DNA of 20,347 nucleotides from JAEYZS01 sp031374125 (GTDB lineage: Bacteria; Bdellovibrionota; Bdellovibrionia; Bdellovibrionales; JAEYZS01). The position numbers were made by a program, and so were the translations under genes. The DNA lies in assembly GCA_031374125.1 (NCBI GenBank), contig JANMFM010000266.1, positions 1 to 20,347 on the forward strand, written 5' to 3'. Each line of letters opens with the position of its first letter. The stretch's first letter is position 1. Shown here piece after piece: positions 1 through 9,000 of the stretch. The notes below the pieces were generated by a model. It was not told the DNA's origin. It made no database searches and worked only from the letters and a program-made list of their open reading frames with translations.

Positions 1-1
1 G

Positions 2-838
2 TTTTCTCTGGGGTTAACTCTCTTCTTTTCTCTTGAGTATTGCGTGAAAGTGTTAAAATATTCGAGTGCTTCTGCACAAAGAAGGATTGATTCCATGAGA
101 GCTATGAAGCTGATCCCAGAACTCGAAGAAAAGATCATTTCAGGGGATTTGAATTCATCATCCATATCTCAAGCTCAAAGCTTTTTTAGACAAGAAGCTA
201 AAGTGGGTAAAAGCTATTCTGTAATAGAAAAGAAAGAAGTCTTAGAAAAGCTTGAAAACAAATCTTCTAGAGAATGCATCCAAGAATTGATCGCTATTTC
301 TCCAAAAAGCGTTCCTCAAGAGAAAAGAAGAGAGTTAACCCCAGAGAAAACTGAGCTGAAAGTTATTTTAAACAAAGACCTCATCTCAAAACTAGATAAG
401 ATAAAAGCTCTCATGTCCCACAAGAACCCAAGCATGACAGATCAGGAGCTGATCGAAGCAATGGCAGAGATTGTAATCCAAAAGATTGATCCAATGGAAA
501 AAGCCAAGAGAGTAGAAATTAGAAGGCAGAAAAATAACACGCCTCAGCTTCCGTCAGAGGAAGTAAAAGAAGTTAACACTAATAGATATATTCCAACAGC
601 TCTAAAACACGCCGTCTACAAGAGAGACAAAGGCCAGTGCACTCACAAGAATTGCAACTCAAACAAGTTTCTCGAATACGACCACATCATACCACTAGCA
701 ATGGGAGGAGGGGCTACTATTCAAAACCTAAGATTACTTTGCAGAACTCACAACCAGAGAGCGGCCATCGAAAAGTTTGGACTCCAAAAGATGCAGCAAT
801 ATCTGAATTTCGAAACAGTAAAATTTCATAGAGATTGA
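2..838 (+). CDS. HNH endonuclease, 5'-truncated by window edge
   Basis: The C-terminal domain is a HNH nuclease fold. After a basic Y-KRD segment come Cys residues (QCTHKNC), the D-H pair of the first HNH histidine (YDHIIPL), the central Asn (IQNLRLLC) and the last His (CRTHNQ). Such proteins nick or cut DNA with one metal ion; the biological role of this one is unknown. A GTG at 44 could act as a start, but the frame is open without a stop to base 2. The upstream codons read SLEYC directly into VKVLKYS, a continuous helical segment typical of this family, so the true start almost certainly lies before the window. The N-terminal two thirds is helical and charged (SASAQRRIDSMR) and looks like a DNA-binding or partner domain. 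Families of this type occur in several copies in Bdellovibrio genomes. It converges on the agl-glt cluster and is probably unrelated to it. Confidence 0.8.
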   Translation, partial: FSLGLTLFFSLEYCVKVLKYSSASAQRRIDSMRAMKLIPELEEKIISGDLNSSSISQAQSFFRQEAKVGKSYSVIEKKEVLEKLENKSSRECIQELIAISPKSVPQEKRRELTPEKTELKVILNKDLISKLDKIKALMSHKNPSMTDQELIEAMAEIVIQKIDPMEKAKRVEIRRQKNNTPQLPSEEVKEVNTNRYIPTALKHAVYKRDKGQCTHKNCNSNKFLEYDHIIPLAMGGGATIQNLRLLCRTHNQRAAIEKFGLQKMQQYLNFETVKFHRD

Positions 839-849
839 AATTTTATATT

Positions 850-895
850 AAAATCAAGCGATAGACTATCACAGATAATCCAGAGCCTTGATTTT
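850..895. terminator. Hairpin terminator between convergent genes
   Basis: AAAATCAAG at 850-858 pairs perfectly with CTTGATTTT at 887-895 (9 bp), and the right arm runs into a T tract ending at 897. The 28-nt loop contains a small inner hairpin (GATA/TATC around 860-870). The left arm is preceded by A/T-rich sequence, so it could work on both strands, ending the HNH gene (stop at 838) and the aglS end of the minus-strand operon (stop at 908). Inferred from sequence only. Confidence 0.5.
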
Positions 896-907
896 TTAAT
901 TTATTTT

Positions 908-1498
908 CTATTTCTTGATCTCGCCTAGATCGCCTTTTTCGACAACCATAACCGCGAAGTTGATTTCCTCTGCGCCGGCTTCTGTTACGGTGTACATGAC
1001 TTTTTTGATCGTTAAGAAATCGATCTTTTTATCAGCTTGTACGGTGACACGTCGGAATTGGTTGATTTCTTTTGTTGGCTTTTGTTGGTTGCCCACAACT
1101 TTTTTGATTTGCGTTTTTAAAGCTTGGCGGTTGTCCACTTCGCTCTTTTGAATCGCATCAATTAGTTTTTGATAAAGAGGTCGGACCAACCAGTCTCTCT
1201 GCTCTTTCACTTCTTTGAAATCAACCAATGGTTCTTGATCCAAGAATACAAATTGATTGGAAATTGTCACCACGTGCGCAGGCGTTAACTCTTTTGTTTC
1301 AGCTGCATTTGGAAGAACCACTTCTTTTGGAATGAAGAGAACTTCCCCTGTCGATTTGTAGTTTTGCAGAAGGAATACTGTCAAAACGGTGAACATGTCC
1401 ACCATGGCAGTCAACGAAAGGATCGCCACCACACTTCTTTTCCCACCACTCAACTGTCTATTTTTTCTGTCTCTTTTTCCTGGTGCGTATATTGGCAT
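908..1498 (-). CDS. aglS: AglS-like ExbD/TolR motor protein
   Basis: Second ExbD/TolR-type stator subunit of the presumed AglRQS proton channel, 196 aa from the chosen start. A short basic cytoplasmic N-terminus (to about residue 21) is followed by one membrane helix (about 22-43) with Asp34 inside it (AMVDMFTVLT). This is the position of the proton-carrying Asp of ExbD, TolR and MotB. The rest is a periplasmic domain. An upstream in-frame ATG at 1549 would overlap aglQ by 50 bases. I prefer the ATG at 1498, two bases after the aglQ stop, because GGGGGAG lies just before it and the resulting N-terminus is normal for ExbD. The helix lacks the usual N-x-x-P-F-x-D signature seen in the preceding AglQ, so the two ExbD-type proteins are diverged. 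It is the last gene of the operon, as in the Myxococcus order aglR-aglQ-aglS. The assignment to AglS rather than generic TolR rests on the glt context. Confidence 0.75.
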   Translation of the reverse strand: MPIYAPGKRDRKNRQLSGGKRSVVAILSLTAMVDMFTVLTVFLLQNYKSTGEVLFIPKEVVLPNAAETKELTPAHVVTISNQFVFLDQEPLVDFKEVKEQRDWLVRPLYQKLIDAIQKSEVDNRQALKTQIKKVVGNQQKPTKEINQFRRVTVQADKKIDFLTIKKVMYTVTEAGAEEINFAVMVVEKGDLGEIKK

Positions 1499-1499
1499 A

Positions 1500-1973
1500 T
1501 TATGGAGCTCCCCCGCCCGCTGCGACTGAAATCTCTTCGAACCCACCACGGAGTAACATATCCATTCCGTGGATCAAATCGTCATACGTTAATTCTTCTT
1601 GAACCGTAATGACGCCATCTTTTTTGTCTGGATATTCTTTTTTGATTTTCTGAAGTTCAGCCATCAATGTTCTGTCGTCGTAAGCTGCACTCACTTTAGG
1701 AATACTCAATTGATTTTTCCCAATCTTCACAACATACCCACTTGAAACCACATCGAGTCTAAATGCTACCTCCGGACGTGGTGGAGGTTCATCGGGTGTT
1801 GCCTCTGTTCTTTTGCTGTAGACTGAGCTTCCAATCTGAATCATGGAAACTTGTGTCCACACCGCAGTCACAAGAAGAAAGATAATGCACACACACATAA
1901 GGTCAATAAAAGGAACGATGTTCAAATCAACGTTCGTATCCCTACCGTTACCTTTTTCTGTAATTTGAGCCAT
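1500..1973 (-). CDS. aglQ: AglQ-like ExbD/TolR motor protein
   Basis: A 157-aa ExbD/TolR-family stator subunit. After a short cytoplasmic tail comes the classic signature DLNIVPFIDLM (residues 16-26), with Asp24 at the entry of the single membrane helix (about 20-42). In ExbD, TolR and MotB this Asp is protonated during ion flow; in Myxococcus AglQ the equivalent Asp is needed for gliding. The periplasmic part (about 45-157) ends in a Gly-rich tail. The ATG is preceded by AGGAA at 8 bases. It lies between aglR (50-base gap) and aglS (1-base gap). It could be read as plain tolR, but no tolA, tolB or pal is nearby, while the gltG-to-gltA genes are. Confidence 0.8.
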   Translation of the reverse strand: MAQITEKGNGRDTNVDLNIVPFIDLMCVCIIFLLVTAVWTQVSMIQIGSSVYSKRTEATPDEPPPRPEVAFRLDVVSSGYVVKIGKNQLSIPKVSAAYDDRTLMAELQKIKKEYPDKKDGVITVQEELTYDDLIHGMDMLLRGGFEEISVAAGGGAP

Positions 1974-2023
1974 ATCAAATATTCCTAACTAGTTACTAAA
2001 TTAAACGATCAAAACAATATTAC

Positions 2024-2737
2024 TTAGTACTTCATTTTATCGCGATTGCTTACCACAACGTTGATCAGGTTCATTGAACCTTCTTGCATTTCAGTGATTG
2101 CTCTACCGATTCTATGTTGGAAGTATCCGTAGAAAATGATCGCAGGAATCGCAACTAAAAGTCCGAACGCTGTACAGTTCAGGGCTTCCGCAATACCTTT
2201 TGATAATAATTCTGCTTTTTTTGCTGGATCGGCATCGGCAACCGCACCGAATGATGTGATTAGACCCACGATCGTTCCAAGTAGTCCGATCAATGTTGCC
2301 ACGTTACCAAATACAGCTAAGAATGTTGTCCATCCTTCAAGCCTTGGTGTTTCTTTTAGTGCAGCTCCATCCATTGCCACTTGAATTTCTTCATCTGGTC
2401 TTTTATTAGCGGCAGAAACTAAACCTGCTTTTAATGTATTTGTTAAAGGAACGGGACGTGAATCACAGAAAGTGATCGCTCCACGTAAATCTCCTCTTAA
2501 AACCATTCCAAGGATTTTGTCCATGAAATCATCTTTATCCACCGTTAATTTCATAAGAGCCATAAATCTCTCAACGATGATAAATACTGTTAATACTCCA
2601 ACAATTGCGATGATGTACATCGGCCATCCACCATCGTGGAAAGCTTTTTGAACAAAGTTCATCTGAACAGCAGTTTCTGCTGTCGCTGTTGCTACTACTT
2701 CTTGTGCGTGTGCTATTGAAATCAAGGGAACCTCCAT
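2024..2737 (-). CDS. aglR: AglR-like MotA/TolQ/ExbB proton channel
   Basis: Three-helix inner-membrane channel subunit of the TolQ/ExbB family (237 aa). Helices are at about 38-58, 136-161 and 184-205, with a cytoplasmic domain between the first and second. The family signatures are clear: TLIGLLGTIVGLI in helix 2 and EALNCTAFGLLVAIPA in helix 3, which line the proton path against the Asp of the ExbD partners. The start ATG follows GAAGGA by 5 bases. The N-terminal 35 residues are Ala/Thr-rich and sit before the first helix, as in ExbB-type proteins with a short exposed N-terminus. It follows gltG after an 87-base gap and precedes two ExbD genes, matching the aglR-aglQ-aglS motor order. Expected role: converting proton motive force into movement of the Glt complex. 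Confidence 0.82.
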   Translation of the reverse strand: MEVPLISIAHAQEVVATATAETAVQMNFVQKAFHDGGWPMYIIAIVGVLTVFIIVERFMALMKLTVDKDDFMDKILGMVLRGDLRGAITFCDSRPVPLTNTLKAGLVSAANKRPDEEIQVAMDGAALKETPRLEGWTTFLAVFGNVATLIGLLGTIVGLITSFGAVADADPAKKAELLSKGIAEALNCTAFGLLVAIPAIIFYGYFQHRIGRAITEMQEGSMNLINVVVSNRDKMKY

Positions 2738-2824
2738 TATTGTCCTTCAATTTTTTAAGTAATTTCCAATTCTAAATATTCGTTTCAATTTTCAACTTCT
2801 AATTTTCTCAATCTTAGTATCCAC

Positions 2825-4831
2825 TTATTGCGCATTAAACAGGAACGGATAACTCACAACTGCCTCTTGATCTGGCGGCGGCTCTGGGAACTTCCATGTT
2901 CTCAATCTTGAGAGAATACATTGCTCCACTTCAGAGTTTTTGAGTGTTGAACTCGATACTCTTGCCGAAGATACTCTACCGTTACCAACGATCACCCATT
3001 CCAAGATCACTTTACCGTAAAGATTTGGATTTTTATTTAATGTCTTTTCATAACAAGCCGTAATCTGTCTTTGGTTTTCTCTGATCACTCTTCTGATCGC
3101 TTCTCTATCAATCGAACCAGAGAAAGTTTCACCTTCACCACCAGGAACAACGGATGCACGACCTTTTGCACCGAGACCGCCCGTTCCGTAACCCGAAACG
3201 CCTCCGCCTCTGCCTTTTGTACTTACGCCGGCGATACCATAAGTGGCAGTGCCTTCACCACCAGCACCGATATCTTTCAATCCTGTACCCGGAGTATTTC
3301 CTGCTCCAAGTGCCGCTTGTCCGCCAGTTCCTGTTGCTTGGCCAGCTGCGCCCGCTAAGTTTCCAGAACCAGAATATGTTTTAGACAATTGATCGTTGAA
3401 ACCTTTTGATCCAAAGGCACTGAAGATACCTTGCTTCGTTGGATCTGGAGCTTTGCTTTTTGCGCTGCTGTCTGGTTTTGCTTTTGCTGAAGTCGTTGCC
3501 TTCACCACGCCTTTTCCAGTTCCAGGATTAGGAGTTGTTGGTTTCTTCTCTGTAGATTTTGATTTGTTTGGCATTGCTGCTGAAGCGGCACCCTCTTCAC
3601 CACGGCTCGGAGCCTTCTCTTGATCTTTGAAAGCTTCAGTTGCAGAATCTGCATTTTTTGCTTCTTCCGAAATATCCACTCTTTGTTTTGGGCGATCATA
3701 AACGAAAGCTGCTTTTTTTACGGTTTCTTCAACAGGTGGTTCTTCCGGAGCATCTGGAGTATAGATTGCAAAATAAATTCCCAAGATACCAAAGAACATC
3801 ACCGTCGAAAGTAACGTCGCAATTTCAGTCGTAGCTAAAAGTAAGAACGGAGCTGCAATCGCCTTTGGAGTTGCAGCAACGAAGCGAACATAAACACTTA
3901 CGCCACTTCCGAGATCAATTCTCACTACATATGTTTGATCCAAAGGAATTGCATATCCCGCACCTTCGCGGGCAAGCTTTCCTTGTAAAATCAAATCATT
4001 GATCGACGTCACAGTTTCATTTACTCTCACTTCCCCGTTCATATCTGGAGTAATGAGTACTCTCACTTGCGAATCAATTTTAACCAATGGATGAGAAACT
4101 GTGTTATCAAATACCGGAATACTGATTGTATTTTTAGGACTGCTACCAATCGTAACAATTTGTGTAGAGTCGAAGTGATATGTGTCCAGAATTCTTTCAT
4201 TCCAAGCAACCGTCACTTCAACAATAGTTCCTTTTACTGGTCTGATTTGCTCGCTCAAGTTTTTGATTTCACTCGGAGGAGCATATGTCCCTTTTAATCC
4301 TGTTGGCTGAACATAAGGCTCGTGTTTTTCTACGCCACCCAATGAAACTGGTTTTTCAACTTTATGAACACTTGGAGTTTCTCTCGGTACTACGGGTGCC
4401 ATGACAACCGGAGCTGGCTTTGGGGCTTGCGGAGTTGGAACTGCCTTCGGCTCTGATGCAGGAACTGCCTTCGGCATCTCTGGTGCTTTTGGTACTGATA
4501 CCGCTGGCCCTGCAGAAACTGGTTTTGGTAAACCAATGAAAAATTCTAATCTGTATCCGCCGACTTTGATTTCTTCTCCAGAATTAATTCTATCATCCAG
4601 AACTTGCTGTCCGCTTTTGAACGTTCCAGACTGCGAACCTAAGTCACAGATATAGAATCCATCTTGTCTTTTTTCGATAAGAGCGTGAACCGAAGAAACA
4701 TCTGAACCTTTGAGCTTGAGATGCGCTTCACCTTCAGATCCAATAACGATTTGAGATTCACCGGATTGAAAAACCTCAACCAAATCCTGTCCTAAGTAAA
4801 CACGTATAAATACGCGATCCGTAATACTCAT
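2825..4831 (-). CDS. gltG: GltG-like FHA and TonB-type inner-membrane protein
   Basis: Modular 668-aa protein. Residues 1-100 form an FHA phosphothreonine-binding domain with GS 31-32, SSVH 46-49 and GSQSGT 65-70. A Pro/Ala/Lys linker follows (101-190). A second beta-rich, FHA-like cytoplasmic domain (about 200-318) lacks the key FHA residues. One membrane helix (about 327-357) leads to a periplasmic stretch that is Lys/Ala-rich (370-465) and then Gly-rich (485-570). The C-terminal domain (575-668) is of the AgmX/PglI type, TonB-like, with Cys593 and Cys638 placed to form a disulfide, and ends YPFLFNAQ. GltG in Myxococcus links the AglRQS channel to periplasmic Glt proteins and its FHA part faces the cytoplasm. 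The ATG overlaps the gltF stop by ATGA and follows AGAGGTG, so translation is probably coupled to gltF. Function is inferred from architecture and context. Confidence 0.82.
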   Translation of the reverse strand: MSITDRVFIRVYLGQDLVEVFQSGESQIVIGSEGEAHLKLKGSDVSSVHALIEKRQDGFYICDLGSQSGTFKSGQQVLDDRINSGEEIKVGGYRLEFFIGLPKPVSAGPAVSVPKAPEMPKAVPASEPKAVPTPQAPKPAPVVMAPVVPRETPSVHKVEKPVSLGGVEKHEPYVQPTGLKGTYAPPSEIKNLSEQIRPVKGTIVEVTVAWNERILDTYHFDSTQIVTIGSSPKNTISIPVFDNTVSHPLVKIDSQVRVLITPDMNGEVRVNETVTSINDLILQGKLAREGAGYAIPLDQTYVVRIDLGSGVSVYVRFVAATPKAIAAPFLLLATTEIATLLSTVMFFGILGIYFAIYTPDAPEEPPVEETVKKAAFVYDRPKQRVDISEEAKNADSATEAFKDQEKAPSRGEEGAASAAMPNKSKSTEKKPTTPNPGTGKGVVKATTSAKAKPDSSAKSKAPDPTKQGIFSAFGSKGFNDQLSKTYSGSGNLAGAAGQATGTGGQAALGAGNTPGTGLKDIGAGGEGTATYGIAGVSTKGRGGGVSGYGTGGLGAKGRASVVPGGEGETFSGSIDREAIRRVIRENQRQITACYEKTLNKNPNLYGKVILEWVIVGNGRVSSARVSSSTLKNSEVEQCILSRLRTWKFPEPPPDQEAVVSYPFLFNAQ

Positions 4832-5109
4832 TTAACACCTCTTGGAACAACTTCTGAAGTCTTTCTCATTTCAGGTAAGAAATTTTCTCTTAACTTGATC
4901 AATCTACCAAAGTTGAATTGCTTCTTTTGCATAATATAAAATAATTCTGGTTTTTGAACTTCACCACGAATGAGCTGATCTTCGAAATTGATATTTGTTC
5001 TCTTTTTTTCTTTGCCTTGCGCAAAAGAATTCACTCCCGAAAATAGGAAGGCCAAAAAGGTAATGATTACAAATAATTTGAATGGTCTAAAGTAATTCAA
5101 GCTGAACAT
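4828..5109 (-). CDS. gltF: GltF-like small exported protein
   Basis: A 93-aa protein with a signal peptide (hydrophobic core about 10-27, likely cleavage after NSFA at about residue 30). The mature part of about 63 residues is charged, with a conserved-looking core (EDQLIRGEVQKPE, then KLRENFLPEM). Position between the gltE-like and gltG-like genes identifies it as GltF, a small periplasmic part of the machine; the molecular role is unknown. Start choice is uncertain: the ATG at 5109 has AAGG directly touching it, too close for normal use. A TTG at 5100 has AAGGAT at a 7-base spacing like neighbouring genes and would remove three residues. The stop overlaps the gltG start (ATGA). A conserved hairpin lies upstream (5137-5152). 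Confidence 0.72.
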   Translation of the reverse strand: MFSLNYFRPFKLFVIITFLAFLFSGVNSFAQGKEKKRTNINFEDQLIRGEVQKPELFYIMQKKQFNFGRLIKLRENFLPEMRKTSEVVPRGVK

Positions 5110-5136
5110 CCTTGTTGCCGTCTCTTGTTATTTTGT

Positions 5137-5152
5137 TCGGCCTACTGGCCGA
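5137..5152 (-). ncRNA. Intercistronic hairpin, gltE-gltF junction
   Basis: On the coding strand TCGGCC pairs with GGCCGA (6 bp) around an AGTA loop, starting two bases after the gltE TAG. A near copy with the same flanks lies after gltC (9244-9259). In the 21-base aligned block 17 bases agree, and one G-C pair has become A-T in the copy, a compensatory change. No T run follows, so it does not look like a terminator; an RNA processing, stability or translation role is inferred. Confidence 0.55.
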
Positions 5153-5154
5153 CA

Positions 5155-6030
5155 CTATTTATTTACTTCTTGATCCAACTTTTGAGTTAACGTATTAACT
5201 TTCTTAAGTATAACAGGATCAATCGTTATAAATCTAATTTTATTCAAAATCTCTTTTGCTTCCTTAGAATCTTTTTTAAATTCAGCCCAAAGTATAGCCT
5301 GGTTCAGCAAAACTGGAACCTTCTGATTCTTAGAATCTATACCTTTGTACACACTGAGAGCCTTATCCACTTTACCCACTCCACGAAGTGCGATGGCATA
5401 ATTATTAGCGATGGCAGGATTACTTTTGTCTTCATCGTATGCGTTTTCTAAGAGAGCCAAAGCTTTATCGTAATCTAAATATTTTAAATAATAGGCGCCA
5501 AGATTTGCACTTGCTCCTAAATGATCGTTATCACCAAGCAGTGCTTTCTTGAAAGATCCTTGAGCTTCGTACTCTTTTCCTTCTTTCATTTGAATCACAC
5601 CAATGCCATTGTTTGCATCTGCATTCTTTGGATCTTTTGCTAAAACTCTATCAAAGTAAATTTTCGCAGCGTCCGGCTCATTGTTCTTGAGATAAAAAAC
5701 TGCAAAGCCGTTGAGGATCTTAACATTTTCAGAATCACGCGCAAGAAGTTCACTACCTGTAGCGATCATCTCATTTTCTCTTTGGGAATTCACAGCAGCT
5801 TCGAATTTATCTTGTAACTCACTACTAGAAACCTTTGGAGTTTCTTTCTCTGTGACTTGCGGAGAAGACTTTCCGCCGGGAGTTGCAGATTTTGGAGTGC
5901 CTTCCACTTCGTTATCAAACTCTCCAAAAGATTTCTTATCGCCTTCATTGTAGTTTTTTACGTTGCTCGAAGAACAACCTACACTTAAAAGAATCAATCC
6001 TGCCAATATCAAATTTTTATTGTTCATCAT
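5155..6030 (-). CDS. gltE: GltE-like TPR lipoprotein
   Basis: A 291-aa lipoprotein with a basic N-terminus, hydrophobic core and lipobox LSVGC at Cys19. Ser follows the Cys, so outer-membrane sorting is likely. A polar Ser/Pro/Lys-rich linker (20-75) precedes tandem TPR-type helical repeats (about 80-290), visible as the recurring pattern A-x-Y-F/L-x-x-A-L with Asp-Pro-Lys/Asn turns (AKDPKNADANNGIG, ASANLGAYYLKYLDYDKALALLENA). GltE (AglT) of Myxococcus is the TPR lipoprotein needed for stability of the outer-membrane Glt complex. The ATG at 6030 overlaps the gltD stop by ATGA and follows AAGGTGG; a second ATG directly after it is also usable. Coupled translation with gltD is likely, matching a physical GltD-GltE partnership. 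Confidence 0.78.
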   Translation of the reverse strand: MMNNKNLILAGLILLSVGCSSSNVKNYNEGDKKSFGEFDNEVEGTPKSATPGGKSSPQVTEKETPKVSSSELQDKFEAAVNSQRENEMIATGSELLARDSENVKILNGFAVFYLKNNEPDAAKIYFDRVLAKDPKNADANNGIGVIQMKEGKEYEAQGSFKKALLGDNDHLGASANLGAYYLKYLDYDKALALLENAYDEDKSNPAIANNYAIALRGVGKVDKALSVYKGIDSKNQKVPVLLNQAILWAEFKKDSKEAKEILNKIRFITIDPVILKKVNTLTQKLDQEVNK

Positions 6031-9000
6031 AAATCCACCTTAGGAATGATGTAATCGATAGATATTTCTTCGAGAACTTTTTCTGATTTATTTATTCTGT
6101 CGAGAGCCTGGTAAGCCGTCTTCACATACTCGCTATAGATATCAATCTGACGAGCTTTATTGATAGCGTTCTTATAATTATCCAACCCTTGCTGCTTGAG
6201 TGGTCCCGCAACCTTATCCACTTCCGCCATATAAACCTGCTGTTGTTCAGCGTTTAATCCCTTAGGGAGAGGAACTTTATAAATTGCATCACTCATGTGC
6301 TCGTAAGCTTGTCCTGCTGTTGCAAGAGACGCCACCACATATTCACCCACATCCAATTTTACAATCGGTTCTAATTCTTTGTTCAGTTTATTGATGAGAG
6401 CCAATTTCTTTTGAATTGCTGGCCCTTGTCCCTTTGGATCATTTGGAATTCTAATCGCCATCATTTCATTCAATGTTGGCAATACAAATTTGAATTGGGC
6501 CTCAGCAGATTCTCTCGCACCTATGTCTCCACCAGCTCTGCGCTTTAGACTGATAATTTTTTTGTACCACTCGTCAGCCTTTGCACGATTCCCTGCTTTT
6601 TCAGCATTTTTAGCAATTCTATATGCCGCTGTGATCACAAGTCTCATATCTCTAGGACCTGCATTTAAATACTGTTCGTAGTATCCGTTAGCCATTGCAA
6701 GACTGTTTCTCTTCTCATAGATCTCACCGATCAAGAAGAGGGCATCCACTTTGTTGGCTTTCTTACTCGTCTTCTGGAACATCTCGTAGTTTTTAATGGC
6801 TCTTGGGTAGTTTTTGAATCCAGCCCAAATCACTGCAGAGTTAAAATACAAATCTGAAGCCAAAGGATCATTTGGATATTCGTTTGTGAATTTCTCAAAC
6901 TCTTCAGCAGCTTTCTTTAATTGCCCTGTTCTCTCATAAATGCGACCCACGAGACGTCTAGCCTCTTTCTTTTGCTTTTCGTTTTCCTTGCTGCCTGAGT
7001 TTAAGAATCCTGTATACATCTGAACAGCTTTTGGCAATTCACCAGATCTCTCGTAGTTAATTCCAGAGTTGAATTTAGCAATCGGAGCCAGAGTTGATAC
7101 TGGGTAATTTTTAGAAAAATTCTCAAAAACTTTTGCTGACCCTGCATAGTCTTTTTTGACTTCGAGATCCTGAGCTTCTTTAAACTTTGCTTTCTCCACA
7201 ACGCTCTTGATGTCCATGTTTACATCCGCTGACTTTAAACCCGGAGTATTGAGAAGTTCTTGCCCAACTTTTGATAAGCCTTCGTAATCTTTTCTTAAGT
7301 TATAGATATCTAAAATCAAATTTGCCGAATACACCGCAAACTCTGTCTTTGGATGCTTGTTAACAATTTCTTTGAAGATCACAAGAGCTTGGTCAAAATA
7401 ATTGTGAGTATAGTAGAGTCTGCCAGTTTTAAATCTGATATCTAAAGATTTTTCAGATTTCGGAAATTTAGCAAAGTAGTTTTCAGCAGCTGTTACGAAT
7501 TCTTGCTCCTCAGCATTGAATGGGAATGGATCTAAGCTTTGACCTCTAATTTTTTCAAGTTCTTTTTCTGTGGGCAAAGATTTTTCTAATGCCAAAATCA
7601 CGTTGAGAGTCGCTGGTCCGTAATATTGACTGGTTGGCGCGTTCTGAATCACCCATCTGTACTGAGCAGAGGCTGTTTCGAATTCGTTCATGTCATAGAG
7701 CAATTCCCCGAAGAAGAATCTCATCTCTGCGGTGTTCTTTGCTTTATCAAATTCCTTTACATAAAGTTCATACAAGTTCTTGGTTAACTTTTGCCCTGTC
7801 GGATTTCTAGATTTCTGAAGAGCTTTATGTTCGTTTAAGATAATGTTCTTGAGTGTTGACTCTCTTGTATCAAAAGATTTTTGAACTTCTCTTGGGTTGG
7901 CTTGTGCCCAAGAGCTTTCAGAATTGTAGTTTGTAATCCAATTGAACAATTCCTCTCTGAAAGTTTGACGGCTTCCACCCACGGCGTAGTTCTGCACAAT
8001 CTGATTTTGGAAATCAAAGTTCTTTGGCGCGTCTGGATTCATTTCAATCAATTGGGCAAAGACATACTTTGCGGCTTCCCTTTGACCACGATCAGAGTAC
8101 AAATATCCTAGTTTTTCTAAAGAATTATAGACTCTTTTCTCTCCGCCCATTTTTTCGAAGTAAGCAGAGGCTTGCTCGTAAGACTTAACATCTGGATAAA
8201 AAAGAATTAAATCATTGTAGGCTTCATCGGCAAGGCGAATTTTATTTATAGCTTTTCCGTCTTCCGATTCTTGATTTACGTTCTCTTCGGCAATTTCTAT
8301 AACTTTTTCTAGATGATTGATAGCAATCGCAGTTTGACCAAGTCTATAATAACACCAAGCAACTTTATACATTGCAAATGGATAAATTCTACTTTTTGGA
8401 GCTTTTAAAACTGCTTTATAATTTTCGGCAGCTTTTTTCCAATCACTATTTTCAAAATAAAATTCTGCAGTAGCGAAATAAGATTCTGTCACATACAAAG
8501 AGCGAGAAAATTCTTTGGTGAGTTTTTCGTAGTATCCCGTTCCTTTTTTAAACTGCCCTAATTCAACAAAGTTGTAACCCATAAAGAAATAAGCTTGATC
8601 TAACTTTTTACTCTTAGGGAAATCCTTAATGTACCAACCGTAGAGTTCGATCGCCTTCTTATTGTACACTTGTGGTGCATTCATTTGAATTTGCGGTGGA
8701 TTACCTTTTCTGCCTTTAGATTCCCACGCCGCAATTTTTTTGTCGAAATCACTTTGAATTCTGTATTGAACAAGCTTTGCTTTTTCAACGTAGAGCTCGC
8801 CAAGTCTGAGCCAGATTTCGCCACGTTCTGGGCTTTTTCTAAATTTTTGACTGAGTGAATAGAGTTCATTGATCTGCTGATCTAGAATTTTTTCTAACTG
8901 AGCTTCTTTCTCGTTACTCTTAATAAAGAATTTCATCGCTGATGGTGGCTTAATTTTTTGAGTGTTACGTAACACCACTTGCTTTGGAGCCGCAGCATCT

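Noticed and set aside
1986..1995. 10-bp palindrome TAACTAGTTA between aglR and aglQ
   Set aside because: Very A/T-rich, not repeated at other junctions, and no flanking structure; likely chance.
3071..3623. Several open frames on the plus strand inside gltG
   Set aside because: They are antisense shadows of the Gly/Ala/Lys-rich repeats of gltG and have no ribosome sites or recognisable domains.
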